Source of the DNA: Thunnus maccoyii
Taxonomy: Eukaryota; Chordata; Actinopteri; Scombriformes; Scombridae
Reading direction: 5' to 3'
Assembly (NCBI RefSeq): GCF_910596095.1
Contig: NC_056548.1
Location: 16,764,651-16,828,650 of the forward strand
Length of the DNA stretch: 64,000 nucleotides
Made by a program: the position numbers and the translations under genes. The notes under the pieces were generated by a model, which did not search any database, was not told the origin of the DNA, and saw nothing but the letters and a program-made list of their open reading frames with translations. This document shows positions 13,900-26,081 of this stretch, one piece after another (position 1 is the first letter of the stretch; each line of letters starts with the position of its first letter).

Positions 13900-14610
13900 T
13901 ACTTATTTTGTATATGTATATAGCTTTTGTCACTTTTTATTCATAAAAATGTAGATATACTGTATGTTACAGTAGAAAACAAAGTTAAACAATAAAGCAT
14001 GGAAACCAAGCATGGAACACATTTCTTGGTCAATTGTTTTTATAGATCCAGATTTTGTATAAGGTGATCCATTTTTCCCATTTTCTGAGAAAGGCCAGGC
14101 TGGTTTTTTCATCACATATGCAACCTGTTACTTACTATGCCCATCTATTGTTTAAGACAATGAGGTTCAGTTCATCGGAATTTTTAAAAGATACAAGTTG
14201 CATCTTCAAACAACTTCTTCTGTTATCAATTTACTGTCCTCAGGAATCCCAAAAATGTCTCTAAGGATTAAAGATATTTTCTCCCCAAATATGTTAATCT
14301 GTTCACATGATCAGAAGATGTGGAGATGTTTGGCATACATGTGTGCGCCCACACACTCTCAAACAACACTGCTGTTGAATATGGAGTTTTTAATGTGAGG
14401 TGTGACGAAGAAACAAATTAAATTCTTCCAACCAAATTTCCTCCATTTCCTGGAATTTGTAGATGTGTGTTGCATTTCGTTCCTCCTCTGATATTTCTAT
14501 ATTTAGATCTGATTCCCATTTTACTTTGATATATAGAGAACTATTGGGTTTATGGATGTACCAGCCCTGATACTGTATACTTTTAATAGACTTTGATTTA
14601 TGATTCAACT
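13900..14610 (-). mobile_element. L1-type LINE fragment, 3' end of ORF2
   Basis: On the minus strand short peptide blocks in order resemble the C-terminal part of fish L1-like ORF2: KVKWESDLNIEISEEE, EEIWLEEFNLFLRHT, HLHIF-stop-SCEQINIFGEK and WEKWITLYKIW. The blocks lie in different frames and are broken by stops, so this is a 5'-truncated dead copy. Its 3' end lies near 13900. Clade assignment is from memory of the motifs. Confidence 0.55.
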
Positions 14611-15356
14611 CTCCTTATTTTTATTTTCTCTGATCTATTTTTATCTTTGTCTGGTCTGTTTCTTGTGCCGCTGTAACCCCTAATTTCCCCCTTGGCCATA
14701 AGTGAAGTGTTATCCAATCTTATTTTTGCTATTTTTGAGCAAAAAAGTAATAAAAGTGATAGAAAAAAAGTACTTATATGCATCACCGTAGTTTTGCCAA
14801 GGGGAATGTATGAACAGAGTGCACACGACAGCAGAATTAGAGATCCACTTGACTTCTACTAAATAGATATCTACTTCAGTATGCAAACAAGGTGATTGTA
14901 CATCATCATCATACAAGACACAAGCAAACTCTTGGCTGCTGCCTTTTCTGCATGGAGTTTGCATTTGCACCAAAGATATGCAAGTTAGGTATACTGGAGA
15001 GACTTGTCTGTAGGTATGAATGTGAGTGTTTGTCTATCTGCGCTAGGTGGACTGATGTGAGATGAGTGAATATAGAAATTAGGCAAAATGTTTTTACATT
15101 GAGTATTATTCAGAAGTTGAATCCACCTGTCTTGGCGCAAGGACAGCGACACATGGTGGGATCTATGGATGCCACTATGCTTCCTCTTTCTCATTCTCCC
15201 TCACTTCAAAAGCACAGGAGTGGGGTGACAGGCCAGGGGAGGGGAGCCCCATTGTTAATTGGCCTTTTCAGCTGAACAGAGAGGTGAAGGGAAGAAGAAG
15301 AGAGGAGGACAATAGGGTCCCATTGCCTCTCCACAACAAGAGGGATGCACCGCCTT

Positions 15357-15383
15357 AAAAAAGAAAGAAAGAAAGAAAGAAAA
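15357..15383. repeat. (AAAG)n microsatellite
   Basis: About six AAAG units in the spacer upstream of fam181a. Confidence 0.85.
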
Positions 15384-16823
15384 TAGACCAGTCAGAGCAC
15401 ATATAGACCGGCAGGGCTCTCCTCAGACAACCCCAAACTGACTGAATGGGACAATCAATCATGTTGCCTACAGTTCACTCAAAATAAATGAGCTGTATCC
15501 TTCATATAGCCTGAAGAATCTAGAAAAAAAAGTGGGAGACTGATTCAGGCTGTATGATATTAGGGCAGCATAAAGCGCAGGCATGAGGTGTTACTTACCA
15601 GACAAACTGTTTCCTCACATCTCATTCCACTGCTGCTGCGGTTCAATGGAACGATAGGTACTCTTTTCCCACTTCAATAAGGGGATGAAGCTCAATTAGC
15701 ATTTCACAAGTCCCCTTTTCCTCCTCTATTGCAACCTTCCCCGCGGAGCCCATGCTTTCTCTGGGGATTGTCCTGTTTTGGGCCCTTGTTGCCGTTGGCA
15801 GGGTGACAGTATTCGAGTGTGCAAACTTGTGCTATTGTCCGCGGGCCAGAGGGAGCCATGGAGACCCCATAATATGACACAGGAAAATGTTTGCTGATGG
15901 CAATTCTATGGGCTTTGTCCGACTCTTTCTCCTTCATGACGACTCGATTTAAGTCTCTAAATGTTTGACTACAAATGCAGGAGTGCTATCCAGCTCCTTT
16001 CCCTTTGTCCTGCGAGGTTTGAATGAGTAATTCAGCCTTTGTGTCGCTCGATTGAGGGGGCAAACAGAAAGACAAGATTCTTGAGCGTTCAAGCCCCTTT
16101 CCATGGTTATGCACTCTTTAGATCCCCCCACACCCCCTCTCGCCAAATCCTACAGCTGACATCACTCTTGGGGAGGGTATGAGGGGTATCTATGTTAAAA
16201 ACTCAACTTTAAACAGCTCCCGTGTGAAGTTACAACGCATGCATATTCTAGCAGAATTTGCACTCATTTTTATTCATGCACACTCCGGATTTTAGATGTT
16301 TGGCCAACGAGGAGAAATCACCGTGTAAGAGAAATATCGCATCCCCTCGGTGGCTTTTTTTTCTTTCTTTTTTTTTTTTTTAACAGATCTCCATGACAAC
16401 AATTTGCAGTGGTGAAGAATTCGATACCAGGGCGCTTGGAGGCTGATTGGGGTGCATTGTGAGGGGCCTGGGGTCGCTGATTGGTTCAAGGAAAGCACCA
16501 TAACTACAAGGAGTTTATATTCATTCAACTTGTTGAAGTGCTCCTACTGCAGCCTGGAGAGAAGTCTGTGCTTGGACTGTGGCTTCGCGAGAGTCTGGAT
16601 TCATCCAGCAGTGGTGGGTGAAGGGTTATTATTTTATGATATAATACAAATTGATAGATATCATATACAATTTGTGCTTAATTGCATTATTTCTTTAGCA
16701 GAAAAAAAGAGAACAACGCGCGCAATTACGCACTGCTTACATTTGTTTTCTGATTTCCTTTCAGATCTTGATTGTGGACTATAACTTTTTAACATGGACT
16801 GATTTAATAAAAGTCTTGGCAAT

Positions 16824-17603
16824 ATGGCAAATGCAGACAGTGAGGTCAAAACGTTGCTGAATTTTGTAAATCTGGCATCCAGCGACATCAAGGCGGCCTT
16901 GGATAAGTCAGCTCCATGCAGACGCTCCGTGGACCACAGGAAATATCTGCAGAAACAACTGAAGCGTTTTTCTCAGAAGTACTCCAGAGTCCCAAGATGC
17001 CACACGCACAGGTCTGCAGAGTATGGGTGTGCCAAACCGATGGGGACTGTTCACCAGAGTATGAAGGTCGCAGAAAAGGCCGGTTCAGATGCGCAAAATG
17101 TGGAGAACGCGGGGAGCGCTGTGGAGCAGGTGCCTATGAGGAAACGCCAACTACCAGCCTCTTTCTGGGAGGAACCCAAGTTGACCCAGACTAAGAGGGA
17201 GCACTCACATTTAGGATTGAAAAAGAGCCCCGCAGACACAAGTGAGAATGGAGAAAATGAAAAGAGGAAAAGAGGTTATGATGATGATGCAAAGCCCACA
17301 TTGTCTGCGTCCAGTCGACGCAGCTCTGCGGACAAAGAGACGCTGAAATTGGACCTGACCTCTCACCACTGTGTGAGTGTGTGCGGCTGCTGCCCGTTCC
17401 AGTATCACGGACACCAGGTCCTCCACAGTCACATTGTTGTCCCCCATCCGCCTCTGGGACTGTGGAGCAAGGCAGCAGGGACTGAGACAGAGAGACTTGA
17501 ACATCCTTATGGACAGAAAATTCACACACACGTTGTGGTTAAACCCATACCGACCAAGCCCACCGTCCAGTCACCAATATTCAGTGTGTTTGGGTTCATT
17601 TAA
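16824..17603 (+). CDS. fam181a: FAM181 family protein A, single coding exon
   Basis: Encodes 259 residues. The first 54 are the FAM181 signature: LLNFVNLASSDIKAALDKSA, then CRRSVDHRKYLQKQLKRFSQ. Residues 103-118 read VPMRKRQLPASFWEEP, which closely resembles the YAP omega-loop (VPMRLRKLPDSFFKPP) that binds TEAD transcription factors; FAM181A and FAM181B have been reported as TEAD interactors through such a loop. A basic stretch near 144-150 (ENEKRKR) could be a nuclear signal. The C-terminal half has a Cys/His-rich patch (CVSVCGCCPF) and ends SVFGFI. The start ATG follows a 5' untranslated acceptor by about 60 bp and begins the conserved block, so the start is secure. Position between prima1 and asb2 matches the human order. 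The biochemical role beyond TEAD binding is unknown to me. Confidence 0.92.
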   Translation: MANADSEVKTLLNFVNLASSDIKAALDKSAPCRRSVDHRKYLQKQLKRFSQKYSRVPRCHTHRSAEYGCAKPMGTVHQSMKVAEKAGSDAQNVENAGSAVEQVPMRKRQLPASFWEEPKLTQTKREHSHLGLKKSPADTSENGENEKRKRGYDDDAKPTLSASSRRSSADKETLKLDLTSHHCVSVCGCCPFQYHGHQVLHSHIVVPHPPLGLWSKAAGTETERLEHPYGQKIHTHVVVKPIPTKPTVQSPIFSVFGFI

Positions 17604-18331
17604 TTAACATATTAATGGACCAATCACAAAAAAAAAATGTAAATAGGACTAATTATTTTCATCTTTTGTTCTACACAGCCAACTTTTTCTCTTTCAGTAT
17701 TTGAAAATGAGACACTTCCCCAAGCACTTATTGGAATTAGTCATCTATTTTTGTTGTTTAAATCTAAAGGACTAAATTGCACTTGCAGAATAACTTCATC
17801 ATGTTCTCTTTCATGTCAGTCTGATGCCACCAAGTATCTGAAATTTGACAGTAAGTTAAAAGGTTTCTACTTTTAGGTTTCTTCAGAGCTACTTTAAAAA
17901 AAGAAAGAAGAAAAAAGCAGTCAAGGTCATGCAAATGAATGAAGACATCCTGTTTTAGTTTCCTCTTTCAACTATGAGAATAGAATGTGGCACATAGATT
18001 GCTTCTCTTTGTCAAAGTAATGTTTGATAGACACATTTGATACAATGATTTTTTATTTTTAAATAAATGATTCAACTTCCCTTAAGAACTCATTTGGGCA
18101 TAAGATCATTTTTACCTTTCAACAAGGGTTTGTGTGAAACTACAAAACATTCAAACAGACAGAATAAAGAAACGTGTTGACACATCACATGTCTTATAAA
18201 TAGATATCTTATACGTAGAGAATCGCTTTGAGAATTGGACCATTTACACATTCACAATATTAGATGCAGCTAAAAAAAGAACCACCTATTCATGGCTCTG
18301 ATGCTTATGTTACTTAAAGTTCATCTTAAAG
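17604..18331. other. Tail-to-tail spacer between fam181a and asb2
   Basis: AT-rich 3' untranslated sequence of both genes. An AATAAA at about 18061 on the plus strand is a candidate fam181a polyadenylation signal. No further gene seen. Confidence 0.5.
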
Positions 18332-21226
18332 TCAGTCAGTCAGACTCAGGTATCTGATCAGTTTGTCTGGCAGAGGTAGGCTTGTGAGAGATCTCAGTCT
18401 TTGTGTCCCCACCTGGGTCCGGATCCTTAGTCTGCAAAGGTGCAGCAGTGGACGAGGTGACGCTATAAAGAGACAAAGAGGATTGGATGTAATTTTGCTT
18501 TTTCGTAGGCTAATTTTGTGTTCCCATGCATGCATGAAGGACAGAAAGATAGAGGAGATGGAAGGATGTAAGTGGTTTATGTAAATGTGTAAGATTTTGT
18601 TTAATACTTACACAACTTCCTCTTAACAGCGACCCATTCCTCTCTGCTGTCAAGGAGTTGAGTGAGCTTGCTGCACAGTTGAACATGACTAACATGCTCC
18701 AGCAACAAGTCTATGATCGGTCCTGCCCATTTACACATAATCGATGTTGAAATCCACTCACAGAACTAAAGAGGAGAAGAATCACACAAAAAAAAGATAA
18801 ATTATTTCAAAAGAACAAACAGATTTCAATTATTGTGATTTCATAGTACTGTTTTTGCTCATTTTTCACACCTGTGTTGCTTTTTCTGGTGGTTCAGTGC
18901 AGTTTAAAGGAAGCATACTGTCGCTCTGCAAATCATATCCGTTACTGCCAAAAGTTCTTGAATGGGATTCTGCTGATGTTGGGTGACGGGCACTGCCGTA
19001 TGTACAGGTGAAGCAGGAAAGGGCATCACAGCCATTGTCCAAAAGGCACTTGAGTAGAGGCAGGTTATTCATACAAAGTGCAACAACAGCAGGAAAAGTT
19101 GTGGCGTAAGATGGGATTCTGGTGTTGGCATCGGCCCCTCTCTCCAGCAGTAAGGACACAGTGCTGACGCAGCCCTGCCGTACTGCCATCAGCAGAGGAC
19201 TGACCGGGTCCAGGCTTAGACTAGCGCCAGCTTTCAGTAACATTTCTGCTGTCTCCGTGCTGCCGTTGGCGATAGCAAAGCTGAGGGCTGTTGCACGTCT
19301 ATCAGCATACTGGATGGAGTGATTGTGGGCCAGTGTAGCATTTACATCTGCACCTGTCTTGAGAAGCACAGCTGCCACAGTGTGTCTGTTGTGCTCAGCT
19401 GCCAGGTGGAGGGGGCTGATCCAACTGTGGCGAAGCCTGGCTCGACTTGTCACTGAGACGAGCAGGGACACAATCCTGAACACGTTAAACAAACATTTTT
19501 AGTAAAAATACTTAAAGACAACAAATAGAGAACACTATAACTGTTATCATAGCACCATTTAAAATAACCACTCTATTACTGTTCATTATAGGCATGAATT
19601 TTGCATGAATACAAACAGTGTTTTCAATTATAATGACTAATTAACAAGTTATCTTAACTTACTCGTGGTGTCCATATTGGGCAGCAACATGTAGAGGCAG
19701 CAGTCCTGAGTTAGTGGGTTTGTTGGCATCTGCATTTTTAGTCAACAACACTGCTACGATTTCTTTGTGGCCATTTTTACTGGCCTCATGCAGTGCTGTG
19801 ACACCATCACATGTCTGCATGTTCACATCAGCACCTGCAGAAAAACATTCGTTCTTTAAACCCTTTTAAAAATTATTAGGGAGATTAGGGGGATCAGTAT
19901 GAGAAGTAGGTAAAAGTATACCTTTTCCAATAAGGTAGCACAGTGCCCTCATCTGTCCTCGCTGAGCTGCTACAATGAGCGGTGTGATGCTGTATGTATT
20001 GGGGGGGTTGATCGCGGCTCTGGCTTTTATAAGTATCTCACAGATCTCTGTGTTGTTCCTAGATACGGCCTCATGGAGGGCTGTCCAGCCCTGACCACAC
20101 CGCTGGTTCACAGTGGCCCCGTATGAGAGAATGAGACTCACCATGTCTACGTTCTCCAACTCACAGGCTGCAGAGACACACAAGACATGTAGTCATATCA
20201 GACCAACATTTGGCTATAACATGATTATCCATATATATTTCATATTTTAAATAGTTGTGCTGTGTACAAGTGATTTAACGCTGAACCTTTGTACAAAGGA
20301 GTTTCTTTGTTCTTGCTGCCGATGTCGGGGTCAGCGCCTGCCTCCAGAAGGCACCGCACACATGACAAGTGTTCACAAGACACAGAGAGTAGCAAGGCCG
20401 TCTGTTCATGCAAGGTACGTTTGTCTACTGAACCTGGATGGGCTGAAGCAGAAAACATACATATCACACAAACTCACACTGAGTGACTCATTCAGCATTT
20501 TGAAAATGAACAAACAGTTCCCCAAAACACCTCTTTGAATATATCTAACAGTATGTTACCCTTACAGATTAAATGAATATGTGTCATACCCCTCAGTAGG
20601 GTCTTCAAACACTCAGTCTGTCCACAGAAGGCAGCGTCATGCAAAGGTATCCACCCATCTTTGTTCTCCTTCATCAGGCTGTGAGGAGCGGATGTTGCCA
20701 GATCATTAACAGCCTCCACATCTCCTCTCCTGATGGCAAAGACCACCTGGTCAACATCCCTTGAAAGGAGAAGAAAAATCACTTTAATTGACACACATAA
20801 ATTCAATCAAGTGTAATTTCAGACATCCATTAGCACAAGGCTATAGTTTAGATGCAACCATGGACTCTAACCTTTATATTTAGGTGATTTATTTGACTTT
20901 AATTAACCTAAGTAAGAGTTCTAACTGAAGGGTATTAAACCAATCATGATTAAATGTGTCTTACTCATATTCTATATTGACACATAGGCTAAGACCTCAC
21001 TTGCACACAAAGACCCTTGACACACATACACACTCTCACACATAAACACATGCAGCCTCCGTGTCGAGCAGCCCACAACAATAAAGACTCACTCCGGCTC
21101 TGACGTTACGTCGCCCTGACTGTCTCTTCTCCTCCTGTCGCCTTGTAGTCGCGACTGAACATTTGTACGTCTGACCCCTGCATTACGAAACTGCGATAAA
21201 TATTCGGAATAGCTGAATTTGGTCAT
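18332..21226 (-). CDS. asb2: Ankyrin repeat and SOCS box protein 2
   Basis: Substrate-recognition subunit of a Cullin5-Elongin B/C ubiquitin ligase; in vertebrates ASB2 directs filamins and other muscle proteins to degradation. Exons, transcript order: 21226-21093, 20759-20590, 20442-20287, 20167-19922, 19834-19663, 19475-18872, 18765-18612, 18462-18332. They join in frame to 588 residues. The start MTKFSYSEYLSQF matches the muscle (beta) isoform of human ASB2 (MTRFSYAEYFSLF). Successive ankyrin repeats follow (for example GWIPLHDAAFCGQTECLKTL, GWTALHEAVSRNNTEICEIL, GLLPLHVAAQYGHH, WISPLHLAAEHNRHTVAAVL). The C-terminus is a SOCS box with a BC-box-like PLLHLCRLRI and a Cul5-box LPLP before KLIRYL. 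No alternative haematopoietic-type start was evident. All introns are GT-AG with matching phases. Confidence 0.94.
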
Positions 21227-22525
21227 TACTGGTGGTAGATGTGACGGCAGTGTGTCATTCAGCGCGCAGCGCGGCGACGCAGCGCAGCGCAGCAGCTGTG
21301 CCCTCCTCCCCCAGATTATTTTGGGACCGTATTGTCAGCCAGCAGGGTGACGGGTTTATCCATATATGTCAAGAGACTCGGACATCCAGAGATAAGACAA
21401 AAAGCACTGGAGATAATGCAGGCCAAGCCAAGCTATCTTTCCTCTTGTGCAGCCTTTCTTTCACTGGCCGGTTTCCAAGTTAAACAACCAGATATACAGA
21501 AGATTGAGCAAGAGAAAAGCGCAAGGACGCACAAAACTGACAATACTGCACAGGATAAAAGATAGACCCGCAATTAATGAGTCACTATTCACTTTTAATG
21601 GCTCAGACATTGTCACACTGTACTTTATGTGTCTACAGGGTCAGTTGGGCTATTTGGATTTTACTGCTGTGATTAACTCTCATTTTTTATGGGGGGCGCA
21701 GACAAATCATAAATGATGGCCGAAAGCTCCTATGATGAAATGCACTATTACCAGGGCTGTAGCCAGGAGTTTAGAAATACTGGAGTCATGAGTCCAAATC
21801 CCCCCAGTGTCCCCACCCCCACTTAGACAATTCTGACTGTTGTTCAGATTTATTTAATGTTACTAATATTACATTTTCTTCAGTATAACTATGCAACCAT
21901 GTAATTTTATCTCCCAAAGTGAGGGTCTTATCATTAAAAAAAACATTTTATTTAATTTGTTGAGTCTAAAAATATGATAATCAACTTTAAAAACCCATCA
22001 TGTGTAATTTATGATTTTGTAGAATGTAAACTTCTCATGAGGCTCCTGTGTTTTAGGGTATTTGCTGAAATTATTCTGTTGTTTTTCTTGGGAGGACAGT
22101 CTCCCTGGGTATTTATCACAAAATAATGAATGTGAACCACTGGCTTTAATTTAACCCCAAAGCTTTCTAAGAAAATGACTTTCCCTCCCAGGCTTCTTAA
22201 AATGATTCAAAATATTTCCTAAAAGGGGCACTGGTGAGAAAAGTGTGTGTGAACGCAGTGTTTCTTCTATAACATAAGGACTGTTTAAAATGTGATTGCT
22301 ACATGTTTTCTCCAGCAAGACTGTCCAGTAAAGAGATTTGTGTTTCTTTCGGGTTAACCACCAGATATTAGTTAGTGTCTACAGAGTGGGCACAATGACA
22401 CAATTAACAAAGTCACTAATTAATGTTTAACGGGCTGCAGTTTCTCCAACAGAGGAAGGTGTTTCATCATCAACAGACCAGCTCCACACCTGTCAACCTT
22501 CACCATCTACAGGGAATTAAACCAA

Positions 22526-22552
22526 CAGCAGCAGCAGCAGCAGCAGCAGCAG
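22526..22552. repeat. (CAG)9 trinucleotide repeat
   Basis: Nine uninterrupted CAG units in non-coding spacer about 1.3 kb upstream of the asb2 start. Not inside any open frame I could support. Confidence 0.9.
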
Positions 22553-23816
22553 TTTAGACCTGCAGACATTTCAAAGTCGCCTCTTACAGGAAAAGGAAAG
22601 TGTTTTTTTAAGTTACTCTTTTTTTCTGTGTGTGTCTGTGTGTTTTTGAGGGTTTAGATTCATTATTTGTGCTGTTTCAGCTGAAATTAAATTATAAATA
22701 CAAATTGAGTATTGTTTACACTTCACCTACAGCGGATGTTTTATAACGCTGTAATGCTTCAGTTCAGCTTTGTTGCTGTAAACACCAAATGTTGGCTTTA
22801 GAGTTTTAAAAGTGAATGTATCATTTCATTTCCTTTCCATAAACCAGATTAAACATTAATCTGACCATCAGGAGTTAATTGTCTGGAGAAACAGACCCCT
22901 TTCACAGCAGACATCTTGACTAGTCACACTTGGAAAAGCACAAGTGTTACTAATAACATTAATGATGGCTCTGTTCTTTTCAAATGTCTCGTTAAGCCAT
23001 GACACTATCATGCAGTACGCACATTACCAGGACCCTGAAACTAAAGCAGCTTAATTTTATCATTTATACCTGTGCCTCTCCTACTGTGACATGTTAAAGA
23101 TGTATTTATATGCCTTTGAAATGTAATTCATTACAGCTTTATAAAATACCATTGAACTAAGTGATATCATGTATCCTCACCTGAGCAGATTTGCTGTGGT
23201 GTTGGGTGAAGTGGGGAGACTCAGGGAGTAGGCAGCCAACCTGTCTGTGATATCCGCATTCAGTCTCTTGTACAGAGACCTGGATCTGCTGACTGCGATC
23301 ATCACAGAAGGAGATTTGTTGCTCAGTCTGAGGACCCTGTCATCCAACAGCGTGCTGCTGTGCTGTTCTCCTCACAGACCAGTGATGAGGCTGATGATCC
23401 AAATCAGAAGATTAGAAAACTGCAGTCAGAACACTAAAAGTGGCACATTACACGGTCCCTGACGAAAAATAATATATCAACAAACACATATTCTGCATAT
23501 TCATACTGTGTGAATCACAGACCAAGCTCATTTGAAAGAAGTGAAATCTGCACTGGCAGACATCAGAGTGCAGCAGCTCAGGCAATGAGGCTACATGCCT
23601 TTTAAGGGCATGTTGAACTGTGTTTGGTTCCACTTGATTCTGCAGCTCCAGAGGAAACGTTGATGTGAGGTTATATATATGTTACAATGAGTTATGCAGA
23701 TTAAGATTGGTATAAGAATTACGCATAAAGCTTTGGTCACAGGTTCAAGTTTATTCGCTCAACTATGACTCATGATAAAAAAAAATAAAGAAATGATCAT
23801 ATGTTTAAACACAGAT

Positions 23817-23820
23817 GAAA

Positions 23821-23854
<34 letters not shown>
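23817..23854. repeat. (CA)n microsatellite
   Basis: About 17 CA units with one CATA interruption near the left end. Confidence 0.9.
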
Positions 23855-25684
23855 AAACCCTATAAAACTATATTTTAAACACAAACAAAAACATTGCTTT
23901 AAAGACTTCAACTCACCTTGTGCCTGTGTATCTCGTCTCCAGTCACACTGCTTTAATATTGTTGAATGTTTTCACACAGCTTGTTGACAACAGTAAAGCT
24001 GCCTTGATTCTTGTATGAGCTCTTCCTGTGACAGAGTAAAGTGTGAAAATGTGCTTGACAAGCACACAACAATGAAAGACAGATGATTTCTGTTTCACAA
24101 TCACTTCTTCAGAAGTGTGTTTGTGAAAAATGCTTCCTGCATCTAAACTGGAAGTAGCCCCTGGCCTTTGTCTAACACAAAGTAAATAAAGGAACTAGAC
24201 TAGACTAGCTCTATAAGGCTGTTTCCAATTTCTGAGGAACCTACATTTTTACCCAACAAAGACAAACTTGATGAAAGTCGCGTCATTCTTTGATTGCAGG
24301 TAATGTTGCAAAAACATCAGCATTGTTTATGACTGTTCAGTTCAAACTGTGACAGGATATGTAGACACACTAAGCATCCATTCAAATAAACCTAAGCTAC
24401 TGTCATGACCAATCATCATTGTATTCAAATGTGTTTTATAAGATATGTAGACAAATGCCAGTGCATTTCCTTGGTATAGTCAAAACTTGATTTTAGATTT
24501 TAAGTATTTCTCTATAACGTTAAATATTAATGAAAGTTAAAGTGAAAGTCAAAGTTTGGATAAAAAGCTCCTTAGGTAGGTAAAGATCAGCTAGTCTGCT
24601 TCATCAGGATTGTGTTTGATCAAATTTGATTGACAATAATAATGATAATAATAATAAATCCTGATTGGGGCTCATAAATGTGTGACATCACCTTTTTTCT
24701 GAAGCCTGTATGTCAAACTAGTGAGAAAGGTTTAAACTTTGGCATCAAATTGTTAATATAATTGTTAATTAACTCATAGTAAGAAGCTGATTTAGAATAA
24801 AAAGGTTTTCAGGGCCTGTTTACTACATAAAACCTTAAATCTAAACTAGAAGATTTGAATCCACAATGATGCATCCACCTTCATGAATACATGAGTGGGC
24901 AAAATATTAGAAAAGCCTCTCAGTATAACACACTACAGTGTGACAGCATCAAAGAGGACCAGTTAAATCAACACCTGTCTAGAACAGTCCCAGCAAATCA
25001 TAACCCCCCATGAAAGTGAGATTCATAACAGGAGCTGCATTAGTTTTACATTCTGTTGTCTTACTATGTTATTTGCACATGAGAAAGTGAGAAAGAAGAT
25101 AATGGGTAACATACTCAGCCCTGTCGTTACCTGTTTAATAAGTAATTATAGACTTTTTTTTTTTTAAATGTCAGACTTGTCATAACAGGAAGAGCTCAGG
25201 TGGAACTAACAACATGACCGATGGCCCTGTTTCATTGAAGTGCATTCCAGTGAACTATCGTGTATTATACCGGGGTCCCGAGAAAGGCCTTTTACACAGT
25301 GGATATTTTGACTTGTCATAGCAGGAAAAGCACAGGTGTAATTACTAGAGTTAACTGGCTCTGGTCCATGTAAGTGTCAGTAAGTGTTGTCAGTGAGCCA
25401 GCATACACAGTGGCAGAGCACTGAAACTAATAAAGCTAAACAGAGTGAAGCTTTCATTAATAATATTAATTACACCTGTGGTTTTCTGCTTGTGGCCAAA
25501 TGTCTGCTGGGAAAAAACCTAATATTTCTAAAGCCCCGTTCATGTAAAAAAGTGTCTTATTTATTGTTACTTCACTTCACCTGATTACTTCACTGTGAAG
25601 AATGACATATGTGCAGAGTTTGTCACTAGAAGACTGTTTTCACATCCGCTGAAGGGAGAAGTACAGCAGATGGGGAAGTAATTG

Positions 25685-26081
25685 TTTTTTTCCACAAAAA
25701 CATTTAAATTGTCTCATTAAAATTTTGTAAAATTACATTTACTCCTTCTCCCTCATTAAAAAACTCAGAATCTATGACTATGCAAATATTGTTCATTTTA
25801 GAAGTTTGACTGCTGGACGCAAGATGTCTCCTACTTCACTGAAAAGTTCATTCACAGGCTTCAAGTTTCCACAACAAATTTGTGTAAATTGCACACTGGA
25901 GCACGACTGGCTCTAAACTCTAGTTGTGATGTCACGAATCATGCTTAAACTCAGATTTCACAAACTTTCAATCTTTCATCACAGTAATCATCAGCTTCTG
26001 CACTTACATCCTTCTGCACAGTCAAGCTTAACCATCCAAACATAAAGCAAAACACATTTATGAGTGGAGGGGGACTTTAAG
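25685..26081 (-). repeat. Dispersed repeat, copy in inverted orientation
   Basis: The reverse complement matches the copy at 47140-47538 in order: AAGTCCCCCTC at its start, GCAGAAGGATGTAAGTGCAGA, GTGGAAACTTGAAGCC, CAGTGAAGTAGGAGACATC, CAGCAG-AAACTTCT, and a TTTTTGTGGAAAAA end. A further fragment of the same repeat in the other orientation (GTGCAGAGTTTGTCACTAGA) lies just left, near 25610-25660. Non-coding; family not assigned. Confidence 0.6.

Larger units (their letters stand above)
10758..16823. other. Divergent spacer between prima1 and fam181a
   Basis: Holds the promoters of both genes. The stretch 10950-11350 is relatively rich in CpG and is the likely prima1 promoter and 5' untranslated region; an AAG|GTACGG donor-like site on the minus strand near 11090 may end a non-coding first exon. 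The fam181a 5' region is 16400-16765; a clear acceptor (polypyrimidine then CAG ending 16764) puts an intron in its 5' untranslated region. The segment 15580-16150 is free of obvious repeats and mixed in composition, so it could hold regulatory sequence, which is inference. The middle is filled by repeats listed separately. Confidence 0.5.

Noticed and set aside
17191-17531. Two overlapping minus-strand open frames of over 100 codons
   Set aside because: They are antisense shadows of the fam181a coding exon and resemble nothing known.
22526-22552. CAG run as a polyglutamine-coding exon
   Set aside because: No supported open frame or splice sites surround it; treated as a microsatellite.
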